From: Cryobacterium sp. PH29-G1
GTDB lineage: Bacteria > Actinomycetota > Actinomycetes > Actinomycetales > Microbacteriaceae
DNA length: 64,000 nucleotides
Direction of reading: 5' to 3'
NCBI RefSeq assembly: GCF_030063365.1
Contig: NZ_JASISY010000014.1
Location: 1 to 64,000, forward strand
How positions within the stretch are numbered: position 1 is the first letter of the stretch; each line of letters starts with the position of its first letter. Both the position numbers and the translations under genes were made by a program. The notes under the pieces are model-generated. The model made no database searches. It was given only the letters and a program-made list of their open reading frames with translations, and had not been told where the DNA came from. Shown here in pieces: positions 8,946 through 18,404 of the stretch.

Positions 8946-9036
8946 GCTTCATCGTGGCACGTATGAGAGCAACCGGGAGACGACGTGACCGAGACCTTTC
9001 TCCTGCCCACAGTTCCCGCCCCGTTACCTTGTTCAT

Positions 9037-9073
9037 ATCCCCGAAAGGGGGTAGGCGCCGGGACTTTCAGCCC
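9037..9073. promoter_or_regulatory. DosR-like box and adjoining palindrome
   Basis: GGGACTTTCAGCCC at 9060-9073 is an imperfect palindrome close to the GGGACT..GGCCC core of DosR/DevR boxes. A near copy, GGGACCTTCGGCCC, lies at 19918-19931. Just beside it, ATCCCCGAAAGGGGGT (9037-9052) is a second palindrome that loosely resembles copper-repressor (CsoR) operators. Both lie upstream of the PPOX gene on the minus strand. The rest of 8946-9195 shows no gene. Confidence 0.4.
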
Positions 9074-9195
9074 TACGACGCCTGGCGGCCCTGGCCCTCT
9101 TTTCAATCGGCAGAAGCCGGCGGTCCCTGAACCCCATCACTCACACGATGCGGTTCAGGCTGTCCCTGCGCCGCATGACCACTACGAAACGGGCC

Positions 9196-9432
9196 TCAAG
9201 ATCGATTATGCGGCTCCCGACCCACGCTCATAGTTGAGATGTCGGTCATCAGCTGCGCAAACTTGTGTCGGCTCTCTTGCGAGGTGATGAGGTCGATGTC
9301 GAGACTGATTTCCCCCCCGGCACGAACGAATGTTGCCCAGCCGCCGATGAGGATCGAGGGTTCGAAATCATGGCCCAGCCGATCGACCAGCGCACGGATG
9401 ACTCCGTCCTTGTCCTCGTAGAGACTAGGCAC
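9196..9432 (-). pseudogene. AbiEii-like nucleotidyltransferase toxin, truncated
   Basis: Only 78 codons remain of what looks like an AbiEii-type nucleotidyltransferase. The segment LIGGWATFVRAGGEISLDIDLI contains the GG and DxD-type catalytic signature of the family, but the C-terminal two thirds are missing. It overlaps the end of the upstream antitoxin-like gene by eight bases, the usual operon order for type IV AbiE systems. The tail (after about residue 68) does not resemble the family and probably comes from a rearrangement, so toxic activity is unlikely. Confidence 0.6.
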
Positions 9433-10010
9433 TGGTTTGCTGCTCCCAATCCGCGGCCGGGAACAAGCTCGTTTTCAGCGCGCGGGTGAACTCGGCGGCT
9501 TGCCATCCTGGGCTTGCCCAGAGGTCGGCGTAGGTCTGAGCGAGACTGGCGTAACCGGACCGCCATTTCCGTGCCGCGTCCTGATCCTCGGTGAGGATGA
9601 TGACCTCATCACCCGCCGGAAAGTCCGCCTGCGACACAGTGCGTGTGGTGTAGATGATTCGTCGGCCGAGATCGGCGACAGCATTGCGGCCACCGAGGTA
9701 GTGCACGGCGGCGGTACTGCCGCTGAGGGCGTAGTCGACTTCACCGTCGTCGAGAAACGTCTGGGCGGCGGGCAGCGTTGTGGACACCACAGTGTCGGCG
9801 CGCAGGATACCGTAGGCGGCGAAGGCATCGAGGAGCTTCTCCGGCGCGACGACAGTGTAGCCGCGACGGGAATTCGCGCGGATGGCACCGATATCAAGGA
9901 GTCGTCCCAGCGCCTGATGAGTAGTGGACGGCGCGACCGACGCCGCCTTGGCGATATCGCCAATGCTGTTCCAGTCTCGCTGTCCCCCCAGCGCGCGACT
10001 CGGCTGTCAT
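9425..10010 (-). pseudogene. AbiEi-like antitoxin gene with frameshift
   Basis: The main frame encodes a winged HTH (SIGDIAKAASVAPSTTHQAL) followed by an AbiEi-like antitoxin domain (YALSGSTAAVHYLGGR, then VIILTEDQDA). It has no start codon: upstream it hits TGA. A run of six G residues (bases 9984-9989 on the minus strand) sits exactly where the frame is lost; changing its length by one joins the HTH frame to an ATG at 10010 or to a longer upstream frame. This could be a sequencing error, a slippage site or a true mutation. The cognate toxin gene downstream is truncated, so the locus is probably decaying. Confidence 0.6.
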
Positions 10011-10299
10011 GTCCGTTTTTACGGGCCCGTTCGCAACGTTCGCGCGCGCTGATGGATATGTCGATCGTGCTGCCGGGCACGTCCCTGTCCATCATTTTCG
10101 ATGCTGACAACTCGAGTTGGGGGCGCTGTTGCAGCGTAAACCATGCTGAGGCCGCGATGATGACGATCATCGGTCAAAGTCTCCCGGCCACCAAACCGGA
10201 ATTCAGGAATCGTCGCTGTCCGTGCGGTATCCTGCGAAAGGTGACATTGGCAGTTCGTTCTTGGGGCAAAGTCATATGGTCGTAGCAACGCTCTAGTGA

Positions 10300-10814
10300 A
10301 TGGAGCGTTTCATGGTCAAGTTGTTTCCGCCGAATACTCGGACTGAGTTCATTGATCTCGTGTGTGCCGGGATGTCGATCGATCGCGCGACACGGCGGGT
10401 AGTTGCATCTGTCCCTCTGTCGTCTTTCATCTCGCTGCTTGCTCTTGCCGCGCTGCTTTTTGCAGTTTTTACTTTCCATTCCGAGGCCACCGGGCATGCC
10501 ATGCACACACCGGCTTCCGCTGCGTCAGCAGTAGCCGGTCAAGAGGCAGTCGTTATGGGCATGGTGGCTGTCGTGGCCGCACCCGTTGTCGCTTCGATTT
10601 CCTCGGGCGGCCTCGAGGGAATGCTCGATTGCGCGCTGCTCGTGATGACGTGCGTGCTGCTGCTCACCCTTGTCGCCCTGTGTTCCTAATTCGGCTTCCC
10701 GACGTGTATCGGCGCTTGCTCGATGCCGGATGCGTCACTCTCGGGTCTTGGCGCAGCATTGCCTTACCGATTCACCGCCCCAGCCTTATCCTTCTGTCCA
10801 TTAGTCGCGTTTAG
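10300..10814 (+). pseudogene. DUF6153-like membrane protein, hybrid and frameshifted
   Basis: The first ~36 codons (FPPNTRTEFIDLVCAGMSID) look like a transposase-type HTH N terminus, fused to a small membrane protein with two hydrophobic segments, a His/Met-containing loop (HSEATGHAMHTP) and LLVMTCVLLLTLVAL. The frame then stops at 10689, while the neighbouring frame continues with a plausible tail ending HRPSLILLSISRV at 10814. DUF6153-like proteins have this layout and often sit near copper genes, as here. The evidence points to a gene rebuilt by recombination and broken by a one-base shift. Bases 10011-10299 show nothing firm. Confidence 0.45.
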
Positions 10815-11156
10815 ATCCTGATGCAGTTCCGAGCCAGTACGTGGCAGCGGAACTTTGTCGCGCCCTCGGCTACGGCTGAAGTCGCCGTCATTCCCGGACT
10901 CCTCGCTTCGTTTTAAAGCGGCACGCTGGAACGCGCTGGACACCCGGCTGCACGCGCACCGATCTCGTCCCATGCGACGACGGCCTCGAGCCTCACCGTG
11001 AGCACCGATACGGGCGAAGGCTTGGTACGTCTGGATTCCATCGACGATTACGAGGACACATGGACATCACCGGTCTCACCGGCTTGCTGACCCACGCAAC
11101 ACCGAACGACACCGGCCATCCGGCCGACGTCCGACTCATAGATTAAAGGAAACTTG
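10815..11156. other. Intergenic upstream of oxidase fragment
   Basis: No gene is supported here. The only useful signal is AAAGGA at 11144-11149, the ribosome binding site of the following multicopper oxidase fragment. No CsoR-like palindrome was seen, unlike in front of the copper operon at 20.9 kb. Confidence 0.35.
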
Positions 11157-11882
11157 ATGAATTCGTCTCTTACGCGTCGCACATTCCTCGGTGCCTCCCT
11201 GGCCACAGCAGCTACGGCAGCGTTGGCATCCTGCACTCCGTCGACATCCCCCGCAGCAGGAAAGGTTGATCGCATCTTGCCAACTGATCAGCTGGTTTCA
11301 CAATATGAAGATGCTCGCCCCTCGAACGGGACAACGGTCACGCAAAAGCTCAGCGCCGGGGTTTTTGACACGTCCGTCGCCGGTATTGCGCTGAGTACCT
11401 GGGGGTACAACGGAGCACTCAACGGGCCCGTTATCCGCGCAAAAACCGGGGACACGCTCGACGTCCCGGTCAGCAATACGCTCGCGGAATCGACCAGTGT
11501 GCACTGGCACGGCCTGGCTCTACGCAATGACGCCGACGGAGTGCCTGTTGTAACCCAACCCGCGATCAAACCGGGCGCCGACTTTGACTACAAATTTCGA
11601 CTCAACCAGCCCGGCACCTATTGGTATCACTCACACGTCGACATGCAACGCGAACGCGGACTCTCCGGCGCGCTCATCATCGAGGACCCGCACGAGCCAA
11701 TGCTGTACGACCAAGACTGGGTCATCTTGCTCGACGACTGGCTCGACGGCATCACCGGCACACCCGTGGACGTTCTGGACGAACTATCCATGGGGATGGA
11801 CATGTCCGGAATGGATATACCTTTTCGTTGCAGGTCCTACTGGCCTGCGCCGTGCTCCATGTGGGCGGATTCGGCGGGCTAA
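11157..11882 (+). pseudogene. Multicopper oxidase, 5' fragment
   Basis: The N terminus has a Tat signal (TRRTFLGASL) and a possible lipobox (ALASC). Two cupredoxin-type blocks follow, with copper ligands in VHWHGLALRNDADGVP and YWYHSHVDMQRERG. Authentic sequence ends near 11815 after a Met-rich MGMDMSGMD; the remaining ~22 codons are unrelated junction sequence leading into an IS481 right-end remnant. The C-terminal part with the HCH...H...M copper ligands survives at 20694-20849. The two pieces read as one gene split by rearrangement, though separate origins cannot be excluded. Confidence 0.8.
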
Positions 11883-11907
11883 AAGTGGACGTCTCCGTCC
11901 TCGTCAG

Positions 11908-11951
11908 GAAATCACCCATCAACCGCGTTCACAACGTCAGGGGAAGAACAC
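11908..11951 (+). mobile_element. IS481-family right-end remnant
   Basis: About 44 bases match the last bases of the intact IS481-type element (codons for SPIDRVHN and the terminal GGGAAGAACA). The body of the element is gone; oxidase-derived sequence lies on its left. Together with the left-end remnant at 17604 it marks the borders of the inserted peroxiredoxin and ABC transporter segment. Confidence 0.75.
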
Positions 11952-12001
11952 CTACGGGCATGTTACCGTCAGGCACGAGACCCGACGAGAGGACCAGTTC
12001 C

Positions 12002-12736
12002 ATGAACGAAGCCACACAGGATGACCCGCCGGCCAGCATGCCGCGCATCGGCGACGCCGCACCTCCGTTCGAGGCCATCACCACCCAGGGCAACATTTCC
12101 TTCCCCGCTGACTATGCCGGGAAATGGGTGATCCTCTTCTCACATCCGGCCGACTTCACGCCGGTGTGCACCAGCGAGTTCATGATGTTTGCGTCCATGC
12201 AGGACGAGTTCAAGGCGTACAACACCGAACTAGTCGGTCTCTCAATCGACGGGCTCTACAGCCACATCGCGTGGTTGCGAACGATCAAGGAAAAGATCAC
12301 CTTTCGTGGCCTCAGCGACATCGAGGTGACCTTCCCGTTGATCGAAGACATCACCATGGAGATTGCCAAGAAGTACGGCATGATCATGCCGGGTGAGGAC
12401 AGTACCAAGGCTGTCCGTGCGGTGTTCGTGATCGACCCAGCCGGCATGATCCGGACGATCATCTACTACCCGCTCAGCCTCGGGCGCAACTTCGATGAAC
12501 TGCTCCGCGTCATCAAGGCACTGCAAACCGCCGATGCGTTCAGCGTCGCCACGCCCGCTGAATGGAGGCCCGGGGAACGCGTCATCGTCCCCACCGCCGG
12601 ATCCTGCGGAACCGCCAAGGACCGAATGGACGGCGCAGAGGAAGGCGTCGAATGCATCGACTGGTTCTTCTGCACCAAGGAACTCTCAGCGGACAAGGTC
12701 GAAGCCACCATCCGCGTTGGTCCAACCGGCCAGTGA
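12002..12736 (+). CDS. Peroxiredoxin, Prx6-type
   Basis: A 244-residue thiol peroxidase that reduces hydrogen peroxide and organic hydroperoxides. The peroxidatic cysteine is in the PVCTSEF motif near residue 50 (family PxxxTxxC). The C terminus has the extra cysteines of the archaeal/bacterial Prx6 type, in GSCGTAKDRM and VECIDWFFCTKEL. A GAGAGGA site lies seven bases before the ATG. The gene stands alone just after the IS481 remnant, so a promoter could lie in the remnant region. Length and motifs look complete. Confidence 0.92.
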   Translation: MNEATQDDPPASMPRIGDAAPPFEAITTQGNISFPADYAGKWVILFSHPADFTPVCTSEFMMFASMQDEFKAYNTELVGLSIDGLYSHIAWLRTIKEKITFRGLSDIEVTFPLIEDITMEIAKKYGMIMPGEDSTKAVRAVFVIDPAGMIRTIIYYPLSLGRNFDELLRVIKALQTADAFSVATPAEWRPGERVIVPTAGSCGTAKDRMDGAEEGVECIDWFFCTKELSADKVEATIRVGPTGQ

Positions 12737-13360
12737 CGACCACCGGTTGGACCGGTCCACGACGGGGACTGGGCCAAACGCAACAGGTAAATCAAGGGCG
12801 GAAGCACGACAACGACGACCAATCGCGCCCCGACGAATCGGTTACGACTCCCCTGGTACGTGAGGTGAGGAGGAGACCGGCCTGAGGATCCGCGTCATCG
12901 CTGAGATCGGCATGTTGGAGCGGGCGGCGCCGGACGGCACGGTCTTCCGGATCCACTGCTTCACAACCGACCCTCTCAAAGGGGTATTCGCCGCCGGTAG
13001 CGATGCCGCCGGGGGTTCGGTGGGCCACTGCTGGTGAGCTTCGAACATTGAAACTAACGCGAGGCTTCCTCGACAGCCTCCGCCACTGCCCCTACTGCCA
13101 TCAACGCGCCGGACCAACCTAACCAAGTACTACTAGGCGTCGTTCACCGATGCGGGTCTTCAACGGTCCTATCGCGTCTCTCACCCTGCTCTTCGTGGCC
13201 GTCGGCCTTGATCCGCTCCTGCCGTTCTAGCGCCCGGGCGGACAACGAGAGAATCGTGTCAAAACCCACAATGTAGTCATACGTATATAGTGGGCCTACA
13301 CCCTCACCGCGGGCCTGGGCCCGCTACTGCGTAGGGCTCGGCACAGCGACATCGTCGCGA
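12737..13360. other. Intergenic region, possible gene remnants
   Basis: No complete gene is supported. A short frame at 12910-13038 (MLERAAPDGTVFRIHC...) reads like a real protein piece but lacks a ribosome binding site, and a 26-codon frame at 13150-13230 is hydrophobic. CATACGTATATAGT near 13278 could be a promoter -10 region for the following transporter operon. Confidence 0.3.
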
Positions 13361-14050
13361 GTGTCGGTGTCGGTGCCCCAAAGTCATCGAAGCGAAGTGG
13401 GTTTGAATGTGTTGGATTTCCTAGGGAACAGGTTTGATCAAATCCTGTTCTCGAGCTGGCAGCACTTCAGCCTCGTGGTGCAATGCCTCCTGCTCGCCAC
13501 TCTCCTCGCCGTCGTTCTCGCCGCGCTCGTGTATCGCAGCAAGAGCCTCAGCGCGGTCGCGAACTCCGTTTCGGCCATTGGACTGACGATTCCGTCCTTC
13601 GCTTTCATCGGTCTCCTCATCGCCCCTATTGGTTTCGGGGTCTTGCCGGCCGTCATTGTGGTGACCTTCTTCGCCACGCTCCCTGTTCTGCGAAATGCGG
13701 TGGTCGGGCTCTCCGGAGTCTCGCCCGCAATCGTCGAATCGGCCCGCGGCATCGGGATGAGCCGGTTTCGGACCCTGCTGCAGGTTGAGCTCCCGATTGC
13801 CTGGCCGATCATTTTGACCGGGGTTCGGGTGTCAGCCCAGATGGTCATGGGAATCGCGGCAATCAGCGCATACGCCCTCGGCCCGGGTCTGGGCGGATTC
13901 ATTTTCTCCGGACTCTCCAGACTCGGCGGCGCCAATTCCCTTGAATCGGTCCTGACGGGTGTCATCGGCGTCATTGTGCTCGCCCTCATTCTTGATCTTC
14001 TTCTCGTCGGCCTCGGCCGGCTGACAACTCCGCGAGGTATCCGTGTCTGA
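13361..14050 (+). CDS. Osmoprotectant ABC transporter permease (OpuB/OpuC type)
   Basis: A BPD-type permease of the glycine betaine/choline/carnitine importer family. It has about five to six membrane segments and the EAA-like loop ESARGIGMSRFRTLLQVELPIAWP. The annotated GTG start gives 229 aa; a start near 13399-13410 (LNVLDFLGNRF) would fit the family better, and no strong ribosome binding site decides. It overlaps the downstream ATPase gene by eight bases, so the four genes 13361-17080 form one operon encoding the full importer. Confidence 0.88.
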   Translation: MSVSVPQSHRSEVGLNVLDFLGNRFDQILFSSWQHFSLVVQCLLLATLLAVVLAALVYRSKSLSAVANSVSAIGLTIPSFAFIGLLIAPIGFGVLPAVIVVTFFATLPVLRNAVVGLSGVSPAIVESARGIGMSRFRTLLQVELPIAWPIILTGVRVSAQMVMGIAAISAYALGPGLGGFIFSGLSRLGGANSLESVLTGVIGVIVLALILDLLLVGLGRLTTPRGIRV

Positions 14051-15290
14051 ATCAACTAAAGAATCCCTCCCATCCATCGAGGTCACCGGTGCGAGCATTC
14101 TGCTTGACACTGTGACGAAAAGATTCCCCGGGCAGCTTCAGCCGGCCGTCGACGGCCTCACCATGGAGATTCCGGCGGGCAAGATCGTGATGCTGGTCGG
14201 ACCGTCCGGGTGTGGCAAGACCACGACACTCAAAATGATCAACCGTTTGATTGAGCCCTCGGCGGGCAAGATCGTTGTCGACGGAAATGACGTGACCGGC
14301 ATGAACGGTGACGAACTCCGACGCGGCATTGGCTACGTCATCCAGGCCGGCGGCCTGTTCCCCCACATGACCGTCGCCACCAACATCGGCATCGTCCCCA
14401 AGATGCTGGGTTGGGACAAGGCCCGCATTGCGGCACGTGTCGATGCGCTGCTCGAACTCGTGTCACTGGACCCCGCTTTGTACCGCGACCGGTACCCCAA
14501 TGAGCTGTCCGGTGGACAGCAGCAACGCGTGGGTGTCGCGCGTGCTTTGGCCGCTGACCCCCCCGTGCTGCTCATGGATGAGCCTTTCGGCGCCGTCGAC
14601 CCGATCACCCGGCTACGCCTGCAAGACGAACTGCTAAACATTCAGGAGGAACTGCAGAAGACCATCGTGTTTGTCACCCACGACTTCGATGAGGCAGTCA
14701 AACTGGGCGATTGGATCGCAATCTTCAACGAGGGCGCCCAGCTCGTGCAATACGACACGCCAGAGCGAATCCTGGCAGAACCCGCCAACGAGTTCGTCGA
14801 GGACTTCATCGGGTCCGGTGCCGGGCTCAAACAGCTCACCCTCACCCGGGTGACCGAGGTGGGGCTGGGCGAAGCCGTCGTCGGTAAACCGGGGCAGCGG
14901 GCCGCAGACGTGCTGAGCCGGGTAAAGACGGCCGGGCATAGCCACGCGGTCATCGTGGACGAACGCGACAGTCCGATCCAGTGGCTCTCGCTGCGCCAGC
15001 TGGAGCGTTTGGAGACAATCACGAACGTCCCCGACCCGAAGCTTCCCGTCGTCGGCTACCGGGCGACCCTGAACGATGCGCTGGATACGATGCTCGTATC
15101 CAGCGCAGGGGCGGCCCTCGTGACCGGACGCCGGGATATGTTCAAGGGCGTTATTGACGTCAAAACGATCATGGACACGATTACGAAGGCGCAGGGCGCC
15201 GCGCAGTCGGCGAATGCCCCCGTGGGTCTCAACACCGGCGTCTTCCAGGCTGCAGCCGCCGCCACTGCCGGTGAGTCGGCCCAGCCGTGA
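14043..15290 (+). CDS. Osmoprotectant ABC transporter ATP-binding protein
   Basis: A 415-residue ATPase of the ProV/OpuCA group. Walker A is GPSGCGKTT, the signature LSGGQQQR, Walker B VLLMDEP, and the switch histidine is in VFVTHDFDEA. The last ~150 residues form a CBS-like region (VVGYRATLNDALDTMLVSS), which in this family senses ionic strength or nucleotides. It lies between the two permease genes with overlaps on both sides, indicating translational coupling. Substrate choice (betaine, choline, carnitine or similar) cannot be told from this subunit. Confidence 0.93.
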   Translation: MSESTKESLPSIEVTGASILLDTVTKRFPGQLQPAVDGLTMEIPAGKIVMLVGPSGCGKTTTLKMINRLIEPSAGKIVVDGNDVTGMNGDELRRGIGYVIQAGGLFPHMTVATNIGIVPKMLGWDKARIAARVDALLELVSLDPALYRDRYPNELSGGQQQRVGVARALAADPPVLLMDEPFGAVDPITRLRLQDELLNIQEELQKTIVFVTHDFDEAVKLGDWIAIFNEGAQLVQYDTPERILAEPANEFVEDFIGSGAGLKQLTLTRVTEVGLGEAVVGKPGQRAADVLSRVKTAGHSHAVIVDERDSPIQWLSLRQLERLETITNVPDPKLPVVGYRATLNDALDTMLVSSAGAALVTGRRDMFKGVIDVKTIMDTITKAQGAAQSANAPVGLNTGVFQAAAAATAGESAQP

Positions 15291-16081
15291 GCACCGTCGT
15301 GACAGGTTCGCCCGTGGCCCCCCTTCCGGCCGTCGTCCCGACGCTGGCCCGGAAGCGCTGGCTGGCGTGGCGGGGCCTCGTCTTCCAGCTCGCCGGCATC
15401 TTCGCCGCCTTCCTGGCACTCGTCGTCTGGCTGCTCACCGCCAAGCTCACGCCCACGGAACTCAACACGCTGGCCCCCGATGCGCTGTGGGGGTACACCG
15501 TTGAGCATCTCCAGCTCACGCTGCTGTCCGCTGTCATCGTGCTGGCCATTGCCATCCCCGTCGGCATTCTGCTCACTCGGCGCCCCCTGCGCCGTTTCAC
15601 CGGACCAATCCTCGCCCTCGCAAACGTCGGGCAAGCCGCCCCGGCGATCGGTGTGGTCGTTCTCCTGGCCTTCTGGGTCGGCTTCGGATTCTGGGCAGCC
15701 ACCGTTGGCCTGGTGCTCTACGCGGCGCTCCCGGTGCTACGCAACACGATGGTGGGCCTGCAGCAAGTGGACCCGCGTTTGGTGGAGGCGGGTCGCGGAA
15801 TGGGGATGAGCGCGACTGCGGTTCTCTTCAAGGTCGAGCTGCCCCTCGCGGTTCCGGTGATGCTGTCCGGCATTCGGACGGCACTGGTCCTGCTCGTGGG
15901 CACGGCCGCACTCGCCACCTTCATCAATGGTGGGGGGCTCGGAATTCTGATCACGACCGGCGTCAATCTCAATCTCACGGCCGTTCTCGTCACCGGTGCC
16001 GTGCTTGTTGCCCTGCTGGCCCTGTTGATCGACTGGGTCGGACGCGTCGTTGAACACGTCGCTCGCCCGAAGGGAATATAA
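15287..16081 (+). CDS. Osmoprotectant ABC transporter permease, second subunit
   Basis: A 264-residue BPD permease. The first hydrophobic segment near residues 25-45 is followed by a periplasm-side region and five more membrane helices; the EAA-like loop is EAGRGMGMSATAVLFKVELPL. The GTG start overlaps the ATPase stop (GTGA). Two distinct permeases flanking the ATPase is the OpuB/OpuC layout. It ends one base before the ATG of the binding protein gene. Confidence 0.92.
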   Translation: MSTVVTGSPVAPLPAVVPTLARKRWLAWRGLVFQLAGIFAAFLALVVWLLTAKLTPTELNTLAPDALWGYTVEHLQLTLLSAVIVLAIAIPVGILLTRRPLRRFTGPILALANVGQAAPAIGVVVLLAFWVGFGFWAATVGLVLYAALPVLRNTMVGLQQVDPRLVEAGRGMGMSATAVLFKVELPLAVPVMLSGIRTALVLLVGTAALATFINGGGLGILITTGVNLNLTAVLVTGAVLVALLALLIDWVGRVVEHVARPKGI

Positions 16082-17080
16082 ATGTCCTCGAAGTACCATC
16101 GCTTCTCGCTCGTGGCCGGAGTCCTGACCGTCGCCGGGCTGGCGCTCTCCGGCTGTGGTCTACAGCCGGCGACCGCGTTCGTTCCCGAGCTCGGCCCGGG
16201 TTCGATCACGCCAGTTTCCGGCGTCGATGGCGCGGAACTGACCGTCACGTCAAAGAATTATACTGAGCAGCTCATTCTGGGGAAGATCGCCGTGCTTGCC
16301 GCATCCGCAGCGGGATTCACGGTGACCGACCTGAGCAACGTTCCCGGCAGCCAACCCGCCCGGGAACTCATTCTGTCGGGGCAGGCAGACCTCCTCTGGG
16401 AATACACCGGAACGGCCTGGCTCACGTACATGGGACAGACCACGGCCATTCCGGACCAGCAGGAACAATGGCAGGCGGTGCATGACCTCGATATTAACAA
16501 CGGCCTGACCTGGGGCGCTCCGGCGCCAATGAACAACACCTATGCACTGGCCGTCCGCAGTGAGGCCGTCGCCGACCTGGGTGGAATCACCACGATGTCC
16601 GAGCTCGCCGCACTCCCGGTTGAGGACCGCACATTCTGTGTCGAGGCCGAGTTCAACTCACGACCCGATGGCCTGAACCCGATGCTTGAGCACTACGGGC
16701 TGACAAGAGGAGCCGCGGACGGTGTACCAGACGACAACGTGGGAATCTACGACACCGGCGCCATCTACAGTGCAACGGACAGCGGTGCGTGCAACTTCGG
16801 TGAAGTCTTCACGACCGACGGGCGCCTCGAAGCCCTCGACCTCACCGTGCTGGAAGACGACCTCAGCTTCTTCCCCGCGTACAACGTGGCCCCGATCTTC
16901 TTCACGAAGACGCTCAAGAAATACCCGGAACTCGAGGGAATCTTTGCCCAGATTTCCCCCAGCCTCACAAACGACGTACTGCGCGGTCTCAACCGCAAGG
17001 TCGACGTCGATGGCGACGAACCCGCCTACGTGGCGTTCGAATGGATGAAATCCGAAGGGTTCATCACCGACCCCGCATAG
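16082..17080 (+). CDS. Osmoprotectant-binding lipoprotein (OpuAC/OsmF type)
   Basis: A 332-residue solute-binding lipoprotein. The signal peptide ends in the lipobox LSGC at about residue 24-27. The mature part begins with VTSKNYTEQLILGKIA and has the ELILSGQADLLWEYTGTAW block typical of quaternary-amine binding proteins. It is the last gene of the transporter operon and confers substrate specificity. The presence of an osmoprotectant importer on a plasmid between IS481 ends suggests it was acquired as a unit. Confidence 0.92.
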   Translation: MSSKYHRFSLVAGVLTVAGLALSGCGLQPATAFVPELGPGSITPVSGVDGAELTVTSKNYTEQLILGKIAVLAASAAGFTVTDLSNVPGSQPARELILSGQADLLWEYTGTAWLTYMGQTTAIPDQQEQWQAVHDLDINNGLTWGAPAPMNNTYALAVRSEAVADLGGITTMSELAALPVEDRTFCVEAEFNSRPDGLNPMLEHYGLTRGAADGVPDDNVGIYDTGAIYSATDSGACNFGEVFTTDGRLEALDLTVLEDDLSFFPAYNVAPIFFTKTLKKYPELEGIFAQISPSLTNDVLRGLNRKVDVDGDEPAYVAFEWMKSEGFITDPA

Positions 17081-17087
17081 CCGCGCC

Positions 17088-17297
17088 TCAGCGGCAGCAA
17101 GTCAGCACGGGTTCGATCTTGTCGAAGTCTGCCTCGCGCAGCACGACCGTGACGATTCGCCCGCTAACGGCTGCGGTCGTGGCTCGAAATTGGGCCACCG
17201 TGACGGCAATTGCAGGGCAGCGCTCGTGTTCGACCTGAACATCCGCCTTCTGGGCCACGGACAGCTCAAACCGATGCTGCTGGCGTGTGTGCAGGTG
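17088..17297 (-). pseudogene. Unrecognised protein fragment
   Basis: A 69-codon frame with protein-like composition (VEHERCPAIAVTVAQFRATT, then VTVVLREADFDKIEPVL) and a natural TGA, but no start codon; it opens directly after a TAG. It is tail to tail with the binding-protein gene. It looks like the 3' end of a gene cut off by rearrangement. I do not recognise the family. Bases 17298-17603 contain nothing clear except the palindrome GCGTATATACGC near 17572, which could be an operator. Confidence 0.35.
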
Positions 17298-17603
17298 TGC
17301 CTACTCCCTGGACCCAAATTCATGCGGGTTCTTGGTGTGGTTTATGACGACGTACTGTAGGTGCTAATTGAGCGCGTCACGGATCGGATCGCCACGGCGT
17401 TTTGTTGACCCCGGCCGGTCAGTGAAGACGAATCCGCGCAACTGGTCACGTCCCACCGGGCCGGCCGGTGAATCCTCGAACCAGAAGGGCGCTTTCTAGG
17501 AGCCCGCTGAACAAAGGCAAGAATACGGCCCTTGGCAGATTGAAATTCCTGATAAAACCGCATGCTTGTCAGCGTATATACGCATTATTCAGCAGCGTCG
17601 TAG

Positions 17604-17738
17604 GTGTTGTTCCCACACAGGTTGTGTGCGTGGCGTGCGTTAAAAAGTGAGGACCTCCGGATCGATTGGGTTACTACACACAATCTGATGCCACGGAGGC
17701 CCCTATCTCTTACGTTACTCATTCCACTGCCGCTTTGA
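17604..17738 (+). mobile_element. IS481-family left-end remnant
   Basis: The sequence matches the left 130 bases of the intact element at 7444, including the terminal repeat (TGTTGTTCCCAC), GAGGACCTCC, GCCACGGAGG and the ATC start region with SYVTHS. It stops after about 15 codons. The rest of the element is missing, replaced by unrelated sequence before the gene ending at 17775. Confidence 0.8.
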
Positions 17739-17774
17739 CTCTGCACTCAGTTCCTCTCTGTGCGGCGACCAGGA

Positions 17775-18380
17775 TCAGAACCCGTCGTCGGAGCGGGGAA
17801 ACCACACGGTTTCGCTGTCGTCCGGGTCTATGACAAACCACGTGGACTTATCCGTTGGTTCAACCCCCGCCCAGGTGAGCGCTGCGAGTTCGTTGGGACC
17901 AAGTCCGCTGCTATCGCCTGTCGTCGTGGCCATTTCCGTCAAGGACTCGAACGCGATCCGGGCAGCGACGGCCACCTGCTCAGAACCCGTAATTCTCTGT
18001 CCCGCCCCGAAGGCCTCCCAGACTTCCTCCTGCACCGCCCACATGTGCCGCCTCCGCGCGGCGATCAGACTCACCCGACCTGGATCGCGAAGGTCCGCGC
18101 TGTCAAGGAGCGGGGCAAGCCAACCAGGCGCCCGCTCCGCAGCAATGATCCAGGCGTTCGCCTGGAAAAGCGTCAGCGTCCGCGTGACGAAGGCCATGCG
18201 CATGGCCGCGGCCACGTCGCCGACGGTGAGCCCGAGAACCTCACTAACCAGAACAGGGCAGAGCTGGCGATCGGCCCGCTGGCCTGCGCTGAGGCGGGAC
18301 CCACGCCATAGGCTTGTCGATTGCGGGGTCCCCGTGTGTTTCGGCGACCCTGTCGGACTTGTATCCGCCGGATTGACCAT
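17775..18380 (-). CDS. Unknown protein downstream of sigma factor
   Basis: About 201 residues, soluble, alpha-helical by composition, with segments LTVGDVAAAMRMAFVTRTLT and RRRHMWAVQEEVWEAFGAG; the C terminus is acidic (DPDDSETVWFPRSDDGF). I do not recognise a domain. The start chosen is the ATG about ten bases after AGGAGG; a GTG three codons earlier is too close to that site. It follows the sigma factor gene by about 24 bases on the same strand, so it is probably co-transcribed and may be a partner or regulator, which is inference from position only. Confidence 0.65.
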   Translation of the reverse strand: MVNPADTSPTGSPKHTGTPQSTSLWRGSRLSAGQRADRQLCPVLVSEVLGLTVGDVAAAMRMAFVTRTLTLFQANAWIIAAERAPGWLAPLLDSADLRDPGRVSLIAARRRHMWAVQEEVWEAFGAGQRITGSEQVAVAARIAFESLTEMATTTGDSSGLGPNELAALTWAGVEPTDKSTWFVIDPDDSETVWFPRSDDGF

Positions 18381-18404
18381 CGGGATCACCCCTCCTGACC
18401 CGGG

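Noticed and set aside
7812-8966. 384-codon plus-strand frame over the IS481 transposase and PPOX gene
   Set aside because: It crosses the IS border and two real genes in other frames, with Arg/Pro-rich composition.
11621-12001. N-terminal extension of the peroxiredoxin frame
   Set aside because: It translates oxidase and IS-remnant DNA out of frame; the real start is the ATG with a ribosome binding site at 12002.
12761-12779. Third DosR-like box (GGGGACTGGGCC)
   Set aside because: The two half-sites are too close together compared with the copies at 9060 and 19918.
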